64,000 bases of DNA from Hemibagrus wyckioides (Eukaryota; Chordata; Actinopteri; Siluriformes; Bagridae), in assembly GCF_019097595.1 (NCBI RefSeq), contig NC_080713.1, positions 3,572,199 through 3,636,198 on the forward strand, written 5' to 3'. Below, in pieces: positions 25,301 to 36,949 of this stretch (the first letter of the stretch is position 1; every line of letters begins with the position of its first letter). The notes below the pieces were generated by a model that was given only the letters and a program-made list of their open reading frames with translations, had not been told where the DNA came from and ran no database searches. The position numbers and the translations under genes are program-made.

Positions 25301-25920
25301 CCAAGCTGCGGTTAAACTCGGATAGTTTGCTGAAGTCGGCTGATGGAGCGCACGCTCAACGGCTTTCACGATCCCACTCGGGACGAGTCACCATGAGGAA
25401 ACCCAGCCTCGTGCTCGTAGAAATTTAGCGTGTAAGAGGCAATAAGCGTTAAAACTGTTACTGTTACTCTGGGAAGCGAGAGATCCAACTGAGCCTCTGT
25501 TCAAAATGGGTGCCCTTGACATGTCACATGACTAGAAGCTCATCATGGAGGACTATTTGTTTCATCAATAGGAGCACTCTGTTATTATGTTATGCTGTTA
25601 CAGGAAAATAATCAACTGTATGATGTGTGGTGTAATGTAGAAGAGTTTTTTCTTTATTGTTGTTATTGTCCTAAAGTGTATTATTACCACAAGAAACCAC
25701 AGAGCGTAAAGCATGAACTCTACAGCTACAAAGCTCTGACACTGGAGACTCAATTCAAGTCAAGACGCTGTTATTGTCATTTTTCGACTGTATAAAGTGA
25801 CATGAATGAACGTCGTATAATTAGAAATTATAATGTCATTATGTAATTGAATGAGAAAAAAAATTAAAATCAGTCAACAATTTTGGACCAATCGCATTCT
25901 AGAAATCTTACAAACATGCA
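25301..25920. other. Noncoding sequence with small duplicated segment
   Basis: The 50-bp segment 25407-25456 (TTTAGCGTGTAAGAGGC, GCGTTAAAAC) is imperfectly repeated at 26991-27041, exactly where the 20-bp minisatellite begins. Otherwise nothing is recognised. Confidence 0.5.
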
Positions 25921-26030
25921 TCCATTCATTTTCTATACCCGCTTTAAACCCACGCAGGCACGGGGAGAACATGCAAACTCCACACAGAAAGACCACTGCC
26001 TGTTCGAACCCCAGGACCTTCTTGCTATCT
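25921..26030 (-). mobile_element. Rearranged SINE fragment, reverse
   Basis: CCATTCATTTTCTATACCCG is the reverse of the SINE tail seen at 38195-38219. It is fused by deletion to GGGGAGAACATGCAAACTCC (central domain) and a B-box-like TTCGAACCCCAGG, so the middle of the element is missing. Confidence 0.7.
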
Positions 26031-27040
26031 TACAAACGAAGAATCCTAAAAGGTTCGGAATTCTAGATCTAAAAAAAAATCCCTTATTTATTCCAAATCT
26101 GCATGGGTTTCTCTAAAGCACCGTGTTATAGTTATAGAGTGTGGTCTGGCAGGTAGGAAGCCCTTCATAACAACGCTGTGAAAGACTAACATCAGAACAT
26201 CTGAACTTGTAAACACCTTAATAACAAAGACAATCAATGCGCTGTGCTCTTTGTGTTCTGTATTCTGTTAGGACAGGAACTTGACTCTGTAAAGGTGCCA
26301 TGAAGAAATAAACAACTAAAATATCCTCCGCTTTCAGAGTCCACTGCACAAGCACCAGCTAACCTTTTCCAGTGCGAATGTTGGGCTTTTTTTGTTTTTT
26401 TTTTGGGTTTTCAATCAGCCTTTAGCGTCTAGTCAGCACATCTGCAGGTTTTGGATGCGGTTTTTATAAATAGGATGAAACTGTTGTAGAAACAACAGGA
26501 GCTGCGGTGACAAATTCAATTAGTGACCTCTAGCAGAGGTATTCGAAAAAATATATCCAGTTACGTAATATTCCTTACGGAGGAACAGATAAGCAGCTAG
26601 CATGACCCAACGGCGATATAATGCTTAGCTTTAAAAATATTCATTTTTTGGCTATAAATAAAACATTTTTGAAGCAATTTTCCACTTTTGACTAGGTCCA
26701 AGGCGAGACACAGACGCATCTAATCTGAGTTGAAACACACTCCTCTGTCCATTCAGCTTAAACCATTTTGTTTTCATCAACTTTTTTAAAGCAATCAGAC
26801 CAGAGAGAGCAAAAGAAATGAAAAATCTCAGCGAAAACTCTTCTTTTTCTCCTCCTCGTCTAGCTAGTCTATGCTTCGATGTGCTGCTTTTAAATAAATA
26901 ATTTACACGAAAGCATGATTGGATAAAATCTAATGGAGGATCTACTCTAGTTATTTAAATATGTGCTAAAACTCTGTGCTAAAATATGTGCCTCATTGCT
27001 CATAGAACTTTAGCTTGTAAGAGGCATTAATCGTTAAAAC
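26031..27040. other. Noncoding sequence, nothing recognised
   Basis: AT-rich intergenic DNA leading to the minisatellite. The last 50 bp duplicate 25407-25456. Confidence 0.5.
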
Positions 27041-29360
27041 TTGAGCTACCACTGCCCCACTAGAGCTACCACTGCCCCACTAGAGCTACCACTGTCCCAC
27101 TAGAGCTACTACTGTCCAACTAGAGCTACCACTGCCCCACTAGAGCTACCACTGCCCCACTAGAGCTACTACTGTCCAACTACAGCTACCACTGCCCCAC
27201 TAGAGCTACCACTGTCCCACTAGAGCTACCACTGCCCCACTAGAGCTACCACTGCCCCACTAGAGCTACCACTGTCCCACTAGAGCTACCACTGCCCCAC
27301 TAGAGCTACCACTGCCCCACTAGAGCTACCACTGCCCCACTAGAGCTACCACTGCCCCACTAGAGCTACCACTGCCCCACTAGAGCAACTACTGTCCAAC
27401 TAGAGCTACCACTGCCCCACTAGAGCTACCACTGTCCAACTAGGGCTACCACTGTCCCACTAGAGCTACCACTGTCCCACTACAGCTACCACTGCCCCAC
27501 TAGAGCTACTACTGTCCAACTAGAGCTACTACTGTCCAACTAGAGCTACCACTGTCCAACTAGAGCTACTACTGTCCAACTAGAGCTACTACTGTCCAAC
27601 TAGAGCCACCACTGTCCAACTAGAGCTACCACTGTCCCACTAGAGCTACCACTGTCCCACTAGAGCTACCACTGCCCCACTAGAGCTACTACTGTCCAAC
27701 TAGAGCTACCACTGCCCCACTAGAGCTACTACTGTCCAACTAGAGCTACCACTGCCCCACTAGAGCTACTACTGTCCAACTAGAGCTACCACTGCCCCAC
27801 TAGAGCTACCACTGCCCCACTAGAGCTACCACTGTCCAACTAGGGCTACCACTGTCCCACTAGAGCTACCACTGTCCCACTACAGCTACCACTGCCCCAC
27901 TAGAGCTACTACTGTCCAACTAGAGCTACTACTGTCCAACTAGAGCTACCACTGTCCAACTAGAGCTACTACTGTCCAACTAGAGCTACTACTGTCCAAC
28001 TAGAGCCACCACTGTCCAACTAGAGCTACCACTGCCCCACTAGAGCTACCACTGTCCCACTAGAGCTACCACTGTCCCACTAGAGCTACCACTGCCCCAC
28101 TAGAGCTACTACTGTCCAACTAGAGCTACTACTGTCCAACTAGAGCTACCACTGTCCAACTAGAGCTACCACTGTCCCACTAGAGCTACCACTGCCCCAC
28201 TAGAGCTACCACTGTCCCACTAGAGCTACCACTGTCCCACTAGAGCTACCACTGCCCCACTAGAGCTACCACTGTCCCACTAGAGCTACCACTGCCCCAC
28301 TAGAGCTACCACTGTCCCACTAGAGCTACCACTGTCCAACTAGAGCTACTACTGTCCCATTAGAGCTACCACTGCCCCACTAGAGCTACTACTGTCCAAC
28401 TAGAGCTACCACTGTCCAACTAGAGCTACCACTGCCCCACTTGAACTACCACTGTCCCACTAGAGCTACCACTGTCCCATTTGAGCCACTACTGCTCCAC
28501 TAGAGCAACCACTGCCACACTAGAGCTACCACTGCCCCACTAGAGCCACCACTGCCCCACTTGAGCTACCACTGCCCCACTAGAGCTACCACTGTCCCAC
28601 TAGAGCTACCACTGTCCCACTAGAGCTACCACTGCCCCACTAGAGCTACTACTGTCCAACTAGAGCTACTACTGTCCAACTAGAGCTACCACTGTCCAAC
28701 TAGAGCTACCACTGTCCCACTAGAGCTACCACTGCCCCACTAGAGCTACCACTGTCCCACTAGAGCTACCACTGTCCCACTAGAGCTACCACTGCCCCAC
28801 TAGAGCTACCACTGTCCCACTAGAGCTACCACTGCCCCACTAGAGCTACCACTGTCCCACTAGAGCTACCACTGTCCAACTAGAGCTACTACTGTCCCAT
28901 TAGAGCTACCACTGCCCCACTAGAGCTACTACTGTCCAACTAGAGCTACCACTGTCCAACTAGAGCTACCACTGCCCCACTTGAACTACCACTGTCCCAC
29001 TAGAGCTACCACTGTCCCATTTGAGCCACTACTGCTCCACTAGAGCAACCACTGCCACACTAGAGCTACCACTGCCCCACTAGAGCCACCACTGCCCCAC
29101 TTGAGCTACCACTGCCCCACTAGAGCTACCACTGTCCCACTTGAGCCACTACTGCCCCACTTGAGTTACAACTGCCCCACTTGAGCCTCCACTGCCACAC
29201 TAGAGCTACCACTGCCCCACTAGAGCCACCACTGCCCCACTGAAGTCTCCACTGCCACACTAGAGCTACCACTGCCCCACTAGAGCTACTACTGCCCCAC
29301 TTGATTTACCACTGCCCAACTAGAGCTACCACAGTCCCAATTGAACTACCACTGCCCCAT
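27041..29360. repeat. 116 x 20-bp minisatellite derived from a SINE head
   Basis: Unit TAGAGCTACCACTGCCCCAC repeats 116 times with no insertion or deletion: 2320 bp, strictly in phase. Three main unit types occur: ACC-ACTGCCCCAC, ACC-ACTGTCCCAC and ACT-ACTGTCCAAC. The edges (27041 and from 28441 on) hold more diverged units beginning TTGAGC. The reverse complement GGGGCAGTGGTAGCTCTAGT matches the head of the local SINE family (GGGGCAGTGGTGGCTCAAGT at 10006-9987), A box included. No SINE body or B box is attached. A 540-bp block (27 units) is tandemly duplicated, and 220 bp at 27401-27620 recur at 27801-28020. Confidence 0.97.
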
Positions 29361-31011
29361 TTCACCTGTGAATGGTTTGTACACAGAAGAAAAAATGTCA
29401 TGTGATTCCTTTAATACTTTTAGGACATGCCTATGTATTGAAATTACCACCAACATAGTGAAGAATACCAAAAATTGGGGAAAAAACAAGCTCGGTGTCA
29501 GCACTCGGGTTAGTTACTCTGGCGAAGATGAGCTCTGCTTGTCCTTTTATGACTGGGCTGCTTTACAAAACACTATTTGGCAGAATGTCTCAGCCTCTAT
29601 CTCTAACACCCGTGTAATGTAAGCAAATTCAACATGAATAGACCTTTAAAGAAAAGAAACAGCTCGAAATGCGAAGTGCAAAGTACATCCAGACACGTGG
29701 GGCGACTCAACTCCAGCCAGAGATCACGGGTGAAAACGACACGTTTCTGCTTTCGCCGCTAAAACAAAGATCAGACAGAATACGGGGGGAAAACGTCTAG
29801 CAGAAAAGACTTAAGGAGACGGGACGATAAAGACGAATGTTTGCTTCTGTTAGCTGTGACTTTCACTTTGTGGAGGATTTAGCGAGGCAAACTTTGACTT
29901 GTGATGTCACAAGTCTCCGTTTTTTTTAACTAATAGAAAGCAAGAAGGCTGGAAATGTTGCTTCTTTGGTAAGAAAAATATATAATTTGCATGCAACTTA
30001 TCTGTTTAATTCAAATTAGATTGAATATACTGTCATAAAAGGATTTTCTTTGTGCCACCTCTGCACCACAACATGTACACAATAGTGATGGAAAAACAGG
30101 GTCTTATGAAATAATGCCTGCTCAAGCACTAACCGTGTCCACCAATGTGAATTAGCTGCCCCTGAGACCCCGTATATAACCCTCAAGACCTGCAGCATTG
30201 AATTGCAGTGACTTCCATTTTTCAGTCTGACCTTCCTTATCATGCCGGCATAATGCTGTAACACACACACACACAGAAACAATGAGAAGAAAGAAGAGAA
30301 GGTACAAATTTACACACAGAGGGGAAAAAAGGAGCTCTATCAGCTGTCTCCATGCGTCTACGCTGAGTGGGAAGGCATGTTAATTACAAGCACAAGGCGT
30401 AACAGGAGCTCAGCGAAAAAATTGAGACATTCACGGCATCAAGGCCTGGGCTGCTAAACGGCAAGCCAAGAAATCAGACATATTGGAGCTGATTAATAGA
30501 GAAGAAATCCTGGGCTCAGACTTCGGCCACGGAATCCAAAATGTATTACATCTAACCTTGGAAGAGGAAAAGGAAGAGAAAGGAAAGGAAAAGTTTTTTT
30601 ACTTTTGTAGATTTAGGATTTGTTCGTGTTTATATAGATATTATTTTAATAAAGTTTGGATTTTGAAGCTTTCCAAAAAAAAAAATTTTTTCTTAAAAAT
30701 GCTGACGTCGCAACGTTATGGCTAATGATCAGGATGTTACTTCTTGGTTTGTAATTTGAATAAGACCCAGGCGAACACTGAGTATTCAAGTGTTCAAACC
30801 TTCAGCACTTCCAGTTCAGTCATCATCAGTCCACACATTCTTAATGTCATACAAAAGTCTTAACGCTTCTGACATAACACTTCATGAAGTATTTTCTCCA
30901 CTGACTGATCTGCTGATCCTACCAGAGCCCAAAAAATGTCTTTCCTACTGTTTTTGTTGTGGTGATGGTGATGACTAAATGTCTTTGTCATGTTCCACTC
31001 CACAGTGGTGG
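29361..31011. other. Noncoding sequence, no gene recognised
   Basis: Ordinary intergenic sequence. The frames at 29341-29622, 30016-30282 and 30483-30725 are unrecognised and lack exon context. A short (CA)n lies at about 30263-30276. Confidence 0.45.
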
Positions 31012-31505
31012 TTTTGAATTCACTGAGTGTTGTTTTTCAGGGGTTGGTCCAGTGAAAGGAACTCTTAATTCTTCAGCTTCATACCAAGACATTTTGGACA
31101 ATTTCATGCTCTTTGTGGGAACAGTTTGGGGATGACCCCTTCCTGTTCCAACATAACTGCACACCAGTGCACAAAGCAAGGTCCATAAAGACATGGATAA
31201 GAGAGTTTGGTGTGGAGGAACTTGACTGTCCTGCACAGAGTCCTGACCTCAACCCCATAGAACACCTTTGGGATGAATTTAAGTGAAGACTGCGAGCCAG
31301 ACCTTCTCGGCCAACATCAGTGCCTGACCTCACAAATGCACTTCTAGAGGAATGGTCAAAAATTCCCATGAACACACTCCTAAACCTTGTGGAAAGCCTT
31401 CCCAGAAAAGTTGAAGCTGTTATAGCTGCAAAGGGTGGGACAACTCCTATATTACATTCATGTGCATGTAAAGGCAGACATCCCAAAACTTTTGACAACA
31501 TAGTG
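31012..31505 (+). pseudogene. 5'-truncated Tc1-like element with transposase remnant
   Basis: Homologous to the element at 42900-43436, in the opposite orientation. Readable transposase pieces run in + frames: the region of the second catalytic Asp, HLWDE of the third (31255-31278), a TGA stop, then VPDLTNALLEEWSK and LNLVESLPRKVEAVIAAKGG (31320-31440). The right terminal repeat CCCAAAACTTTTGACAACAT ends at 31505 and is followed by TA (31506-31507). The left terminal repeat and the DNA-binding half are missing. Frameshifts break the frame around 31110 and 31225. Confidence 0.85.
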
Positions 31506-31507
31506 TA

Positions 31508-32477
31508 TGAAGTTAATATGAAAGTAGACACTCAGGACTTTAAGAATTTCTAGTGTTTTATAAGTATTTCTGTTTTTCCCTAGCCTACTCGGGGGTGATA
31601 CATTCATAGAAAAGTTCTAGGTCAGTTTTTTCCACACAAATGTTTGTATATTCAAAGTAAATGTTGATATCAAACCCATTCCTGCTCTCTGAGATGCTCC
31701 GAGTGCTTGTTCATCTAAAAAGCAGCTCAAATTCCATCTTCAACCAGTAAAATTCTCTGTAAGGTTCTCCAACAGAGGGAAAAACACACATCTAAAACAC
31801 ACTGAAAGCCAACATACTCGTTTAAGATCAGCCTGAACATCATTCATTTCTTTACACTGATTAAAAAACGTCACATAAATCCATTTCCATTTCACTGGAG
31901 GAATGAAACACCAACATGCAGGTAGAAAAAAGAGCTAAAATTACACAACCCAGCACACTGTCTTTCTCGTCTCACACATCCACATCCCGAATCCTTCGTA
32001 AAACTCAACAGAGCATGCCGTTTCTCTCACACACCTCACTCTTAATCCGTTCCTCACAGCAAACTCTGCTTCCTGACCTGGTCTCAGCTGAGTCTCTCTT
32101 CCTCTCCAGCTGTAATCTACAGGTTTAGATCCTGGTACGTCTGCCAAACAAAGATCTCACCACTAAACACTTCTCAAGAGCTTAATACTTTATTAGCGTT
32201 GAAGGTCAGATGAATTACAGCAGTCATCTTGTAGCAGGATGGCAAGGAACTTGACCGAACGTGCCAAACGGCTTAGAGAAACTAGCGGCTAATCCAACGC
32301 CAGTTTCGAGAGGTAACTATGGAGGTCAAAAAACTCTTCAAAAGAGTACTGTTCGGTGTTAATGCAGGAACCGCAGGGATAATCGGCACTTCACAAACTT
32401 GAAGAACATGTAGATGTTTCACTCTATGACAGGAAAGTTCAGCTTTTAATGGGTGATAAATGTACATTTTGTACAAT
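31508..32477. other. Noncoding sequence, nothing recognised
   Basis: Intergenic DNA without repeat structure. Short frames at 31916-32147 are unrecognised. Confidence 0.45.
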
Positions 32478-33400
32478 GATCAACACTTCTGAGGGAAATG
32501 TTGATATTCCTGATAGTTGTGTACCATTTAAAGTGCTCTTACATCTTTACACTATTCATACAAACACTTCACTATCTTCTAGCTATCCAGTACATTGCTA
32601 GAGTACTACATTTAAGGCATCATCAACAGCTAGCCAGCTAGAGTGCTGCATTTGAGGCGACAGCTAGCTAAAGCTTAAAGATTTGAGGCATCTTCAGCAC
32701 TTTGCTGGCTAGCTAGTGCGCTATGTTTGAGGCATCATCAATGCTTAACTAACTAGCTAGAGCACTATGCTTGAGGTGTCATCAACCTCTAGCTAGAGCT
32801 CTAAGTTTGAAACATCATCAACATTTAGCTAGCTAGCTAGAGCTCTACGTTTGAGGCATCATCAACAGCTAGCTAAAGCTCAAAGACTGAGGCATCTGCA
32901 ACACTTTTTGTAAAATATTATCAACACTTCTGAGGTAAATGTTGATATTCCTGATAGTTTTGTGGGATTTAAAGTACTTCTATATCTTTACATTATTCAT
33001 ACAAACACTTAGCTATCTTCTAGCTGTCCAGTACATTGCTAGAGCACTACATTTGAGGCACCATCAACAGCTAGCTAGCTAGAGCACTGTGTTTGAGGCA
33101 TCATCAACAGCTAGCTAAAGCTAAAAAGACTGAGGCATCTTCAATACTCCACTTCAAACACTTTAATATCTTCTAGCTATCCAGTACATTGCTAGAGCAC
33201 TACATATGATGCATCATTGATAGCAAGCTAGCTAGGGAACTACTTTTGAGGCAACAGCTAGCTAAAGCTCAAAGACTAAGGTATCTTCAACACTTAGCTG
33301 ACTAGCTAGAATGCTATGTTTAAGCGTGTCATCAACCACTAGCTAGAGCTCTAAATTTGAAACATCAACACTTAGCTAGCTAGCTAGGTCACTACATTAA
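32478..33400. repeat. Nested GCTAGC-rich tandem repeat, about 2.5 copies
   Basis: A roughly 440-bp unit starting ATCAACACTTCTGAGG occurs at 32478 and 32926. Its CCAGTACATTGCTAGAG landmark recurs at 32587, 33028 and 33181, so a third, partial copy follows. Inside each unit, TTTGAGGCATCATCAACA and AGCTAGCTAGAGC form a shorter, irregular subrepeat of about 50 bp. Confidence 0.85.
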
Positions 33401-33739
33401 AATCAGTGATTAAAATCTGTCATTTTAATTTTTACAATCATATTAAAATGGAAAAATGATTATAATCTGTACGATTGTGAAAATATTAAACACGGAGTTG
33501 TGTTAAGCGTTTGTGTAGCTAGCGTGTAGCTGTATTTTTCAATTTGCTAATCAAAAGTGACTTCAACTTAACAAGGTTCAGGTGGCACAAAGCTTAATCA
33601 GATCGTGGATGAAAAGTGTGTGTGTGTGTGTGTGTGCGTTTTATTTGAAGACTGCATCATCAAGACTAAGCGTCTTCTCTCACATCAGACACATGTTTAT
33701 TCACATCATAACAATTTTCAGATCTTCTCTGCAGCGTGA
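33401..33739. other. AT-rich noncoding sequence with (GT)n
   Basis: A short TG repeat at about 33617-33636. No gene is recognised. Confidence 0.5.
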
Positions 33740-33973
33740 CCTTCACGTCTAAATCATCACTCCAGACTTCACGTCTAAATCATCACTCCAGACTTCACGT
33801 CTAAATCATCACTCCAGACTTCACGTCTAAATCATCACTCCAGACTTCACGTCTAAATCATCACTCCAGACTTCACGTCTAAATCATCACTCCAGACTTC
33901 ACGTCTAAATCATCACTCCAGACTTCACGTCTAAATCATCACTCCAGACTTCTCGTCTAAATCATCACTCCAG
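33740..33973. repeat. 26-bp x 9 minisatellite
   Basis: Nine near-identical units containing CTTCACGTCTAAATCATCAC and TCCAGA, spanning 234 bp with no length variation. Only the first and last units carry substitutions (ACC at the start, TTCTCG at the end). Flanks show no relation to the unit. Confidence 0.96.
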
Positions 33974-35290
33974 ACCTCACCAGCGCATGGAGGACGAATG
34001 AAGACTGATCTACATGCAACATGACAGAGTGAGCAATGCACCAGACGGGAGGTCAAGCGATCCGTTCTTCCTACAATTGCTCATGAGGAAATACAAATTG
34101 CTGCACTCACAAGCGGCTCAACCTGATATCTCTGCTTTCGCAGGGGAAAAAAACGCAGCATGGAGACGCTGCGGTGCCGTGAAGGAAACTTGGCGTGACG
34201 CAGCGTGGTGAGACGCGTCCCAAAGTGTTCGCAACAAATGCATTTTAATCTAATTATAATTTTATGTTAAAAAAAATTCTATGATTAAAATTAAATAACT
34301 TTTTCAACACTAAATTTTTTAAACATGCCATTTTTTATTTTAAGTTTGATTTATTTTTTTATTTTACTTTATTTTATTATTGTTTTTTTTGCCAGTAACC
34401 AACAGAAACAGCTGAGTTGTTTTTAGTACAGAATTAGCAAATACCTCAAATACTGTTAACTAGCAGCCATGCTAATAGCCTGAGGATATTAAGGATATTC
34501 CTTAATGGGAAAGATCTTCCTAATTATTATTATTATTATTTTTTAAATAAAATTATTTTTTTTATATAGTTTTATGTAACAGGGTTGAAGTTGTCAAGTG
34601 TCTTTAAATGCCAGTCAGTATAATACAATATAAAATAAAGGGGAAAAAAAGAATGCGAGAATAAACTTCATTTTCTTCTTCCCATTATCAAGCCAAAAAA
34701 CCTATTTATTTATTTATTTATTTATTTATTTTAGGGGGTTTTATGAATAGCTGAATTTGTTTATTTGAAACATAAACGCAGAATCCTGCGAAGAAAACTC
34801 TACTAGAGTTTAAAATATCTTTTACCTTTAAAAATAAATAAACATTTTATAAAATATATATTATAATTATATATAACAGACTATTTTTAATTTTTTTGTT
34901 TGTTTGTTTGTTTGTTTAGAAATCTTGCCATAGAGTTTTTGATGGCATGTGGATGAGATTAGAGGACTGAGATCAGTATCTTTAGTAACTTCCTGGTCTG
35001 GGATATTGTATTCCCTGGTCTGGGAAAATATATTTTGGTTAATAGAATCACTAAAATGGTTAGAAAATATTAAAAAATATTTTAAAAAGCAGTTGTACAT
35101 TGCTGAGACCAATCATGACCTTAAGTGATATAGCTGAGGTTGAGGAACTGTTAGCGCTTGTAATAACGGTAGGCCACACCCACTTTTTTGGTTTAAATCC
35201 CAAAAACAGATCATTGGAGCACTAAACAATCACAAATAAGAATAGTGTCATTGTGTTACACCTGTACAGTATATACATATTTATGAACAT
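33974..35290. other. Noncoding sequence, mostly AT-rich
   Basis: A short complex part at 33974-34230 is followed by AT-rich DNA with (TTTA)n at about 34701-34733 and (TTTG)n at 34898-34918. No gene is recognised. Confidence 0.5.
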
Positions 35291-35291
35291 G

Positions 35292-35400
35292 AACTGCCTT
35301 TCGCCCTATGTGCGCTGGGATAGACTCCAGCAGACCCCCGTGACCCTAGGAATCCTAGGAATAAGCGGGTATAGACAATGAATGAATGAATGAATGAATA
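35292..35400 (+). mobile_element. 3' fragment of DANA/Mermaid-type SINE
   Basis: CCTTTCGCCCTATGTGCGCT, GGGATAGACTCCAGCAGACC, CCCGTGACCCTAGG and AATAAGCGGGTATAGACAAT followed by (GAAT)n. This matches the last 90 bp of the complete copy at 37899-38219, which ends in (GGAT)n instead. Confidence 0.85.
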
Positions 35401-35726
35401 TCACAAATAGTGCTTCAGTCCAACCATATATATATAATCATATATATATTTAAATATCACTACAGATTATAATTTACATGTATATCAGTGTCTGTAACCA
35501 AGACCAGACACACAGGCCATTACAAAGTGAGGCAATAGTTCCACTATGATTCGGAGCATGTTACTTTAATTTGCTTGCTCTGATGGAGTTGATTTGGATC
35601 ACCTGTATCACAGATTCCCCAACATACCATCCTACATACTTTCTCAGACGCTAAACACTTCCATACTGCACTCCAGCAGTGAGTGTGTGCTGTGTACTCT
35701 GCTTAGTACCATATATTTGAGTGTTT

Positions 35727-35764
35727 CTATCCATCCATCCATCCATCCAGCCACCCACCCGCCC

Positions 35765-35863
<99 letters not shown>

Positions 35864-36178
35864 CATTCATCCATCTCTCAGTACATCCATCCATCCTCCC
35901 GTCCATCTATCTGTACATTCATCCTTCCACCAATCCATCTATCCATCCATCCAGCCATCCATCCATCTGTCCATTGATCTATCTGTGTTTCCATTCATTT
36001 ATCCATGAATCCATTCATCCTTCCATCCATCCATCTATCTATCCGTACATCCATCCTTCATCCATCTATCCTTACTTCTGTCCGTCTATCCATACATCAA
36101 TCCATCCTTCCATCTATTCATTCATCCCTCCATTCATCCATCTATCTGTATATCTATACTTCTGTCCATCCATCTAAC
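35727..36178. repeat. (CTAT)n and degenerate (CCAT)n tract
   Basis: CCATCCATCC then about 24 pure CTAT units (35765-35861), followed by some 300 bp of decaying CCAT/CTAT/TTCAT tetramers. Repetitive Ile-Tyr-Leu-Ser frames here are not genes. Confidence 0.95.
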
Positions 36179-36342
36179 CAGGAAACGAGTCAGAGTGCTC
36201 ACACATGTCACAGCTTGAGTTTTTTTTTTTGCTAATATAGTGGCAAATAATGTCTAACGACTCCAGAGTCAACTTAGCTGCCTTCATTTTTCTAGTCATT
36301 CATATACATAAAAGACACAAGACACATTTTAACCATTACTAT

Positions 36343-36348
<6 letters not shown>

Positions 36349-36404
<56 letters not shown>
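36349..36404. repeat. (TA)n microsatellite
   Basis: About 27 TA units. Confidence 0.96.
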
Positions 36405-36407
<3 letters not shown>

Positions 36408-36609
36408 TTTATCTTATAGTGTCAGCCATGATGCAGCATTAACTTCCGTACCAAGGGGATCCATGGGTTTATTCTTCTTATCTGATAACATCACATACCA
36501 AAGTGCTTTAATCCTCATATACCAGAGCACAGGATCCGTTAATCCCATTAATCTCCAGGTTGTCCATAAGGGACCATCCTCAGTAAGTGATATGATTCCA
36601 ACTAGAAAC

Positions 36610-36838
36610 TTATTCCTATATTGGGTCACGGGAGCCAGGGGTCTATCCCAAGGGACTCGGGGCACAAGGCAGGGCACGAGAGATGCCAATCAACGTACAG
36701 TACAAGTCTTCCGAAGAAACTTCTGAAGCACATACAATCTCCATGCATACAGGGCAAAGGCAGGATTTAAACCCCCAACCCCCAGGGTTGTGGGGCAAAT
36801 GTTCTAACCACTAATCCATCATGCCTCCCCTTTATCAA
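36610..36838 (-). mobile_element. DANA/Mermaid-type SINE, reverse, diverged
   Basis: In + reading: TATTGGGTCACGGGAGCCAG, ATCCCAAGGGACTCGGGGCA, GATGCCAATCAACGTACAGT, GGCAGGATTTAAACCCCCAA (B-box region) and TGTTCTAACCACTAATCCAT (A-box region). The order is the reverse of a head-to-tail SINE, so the copy lies on the minus strand. Confidence 0.75.
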
Positions 36839-36949
36839 GAGGCCTCTGAGTTTCACCATCATCTGATCGACTGTGTGTTTATATAAAAAGTTGCAATGGC
36901 CGTTATTTTGTTTGATGACTCATCGAATCAAGACATTATCTCTGCAAGA

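Noticed and set aside
27041..29360. CRISPR-like array
   Set aside because: Units are contiguous 20-mers with no spacers, in a vertebrate genome; it is a minisatellite.
33740..33973. CRISPR-like array of 26-bp repeats
   Set aside because: No spacers between units; simple tandem repeat.
35594..36177. Frames rich in Ile-Tyr-Leu-Ser and His-Pro-Ser
   Set aside because: Translations of CTAT and CCAT tetramers.
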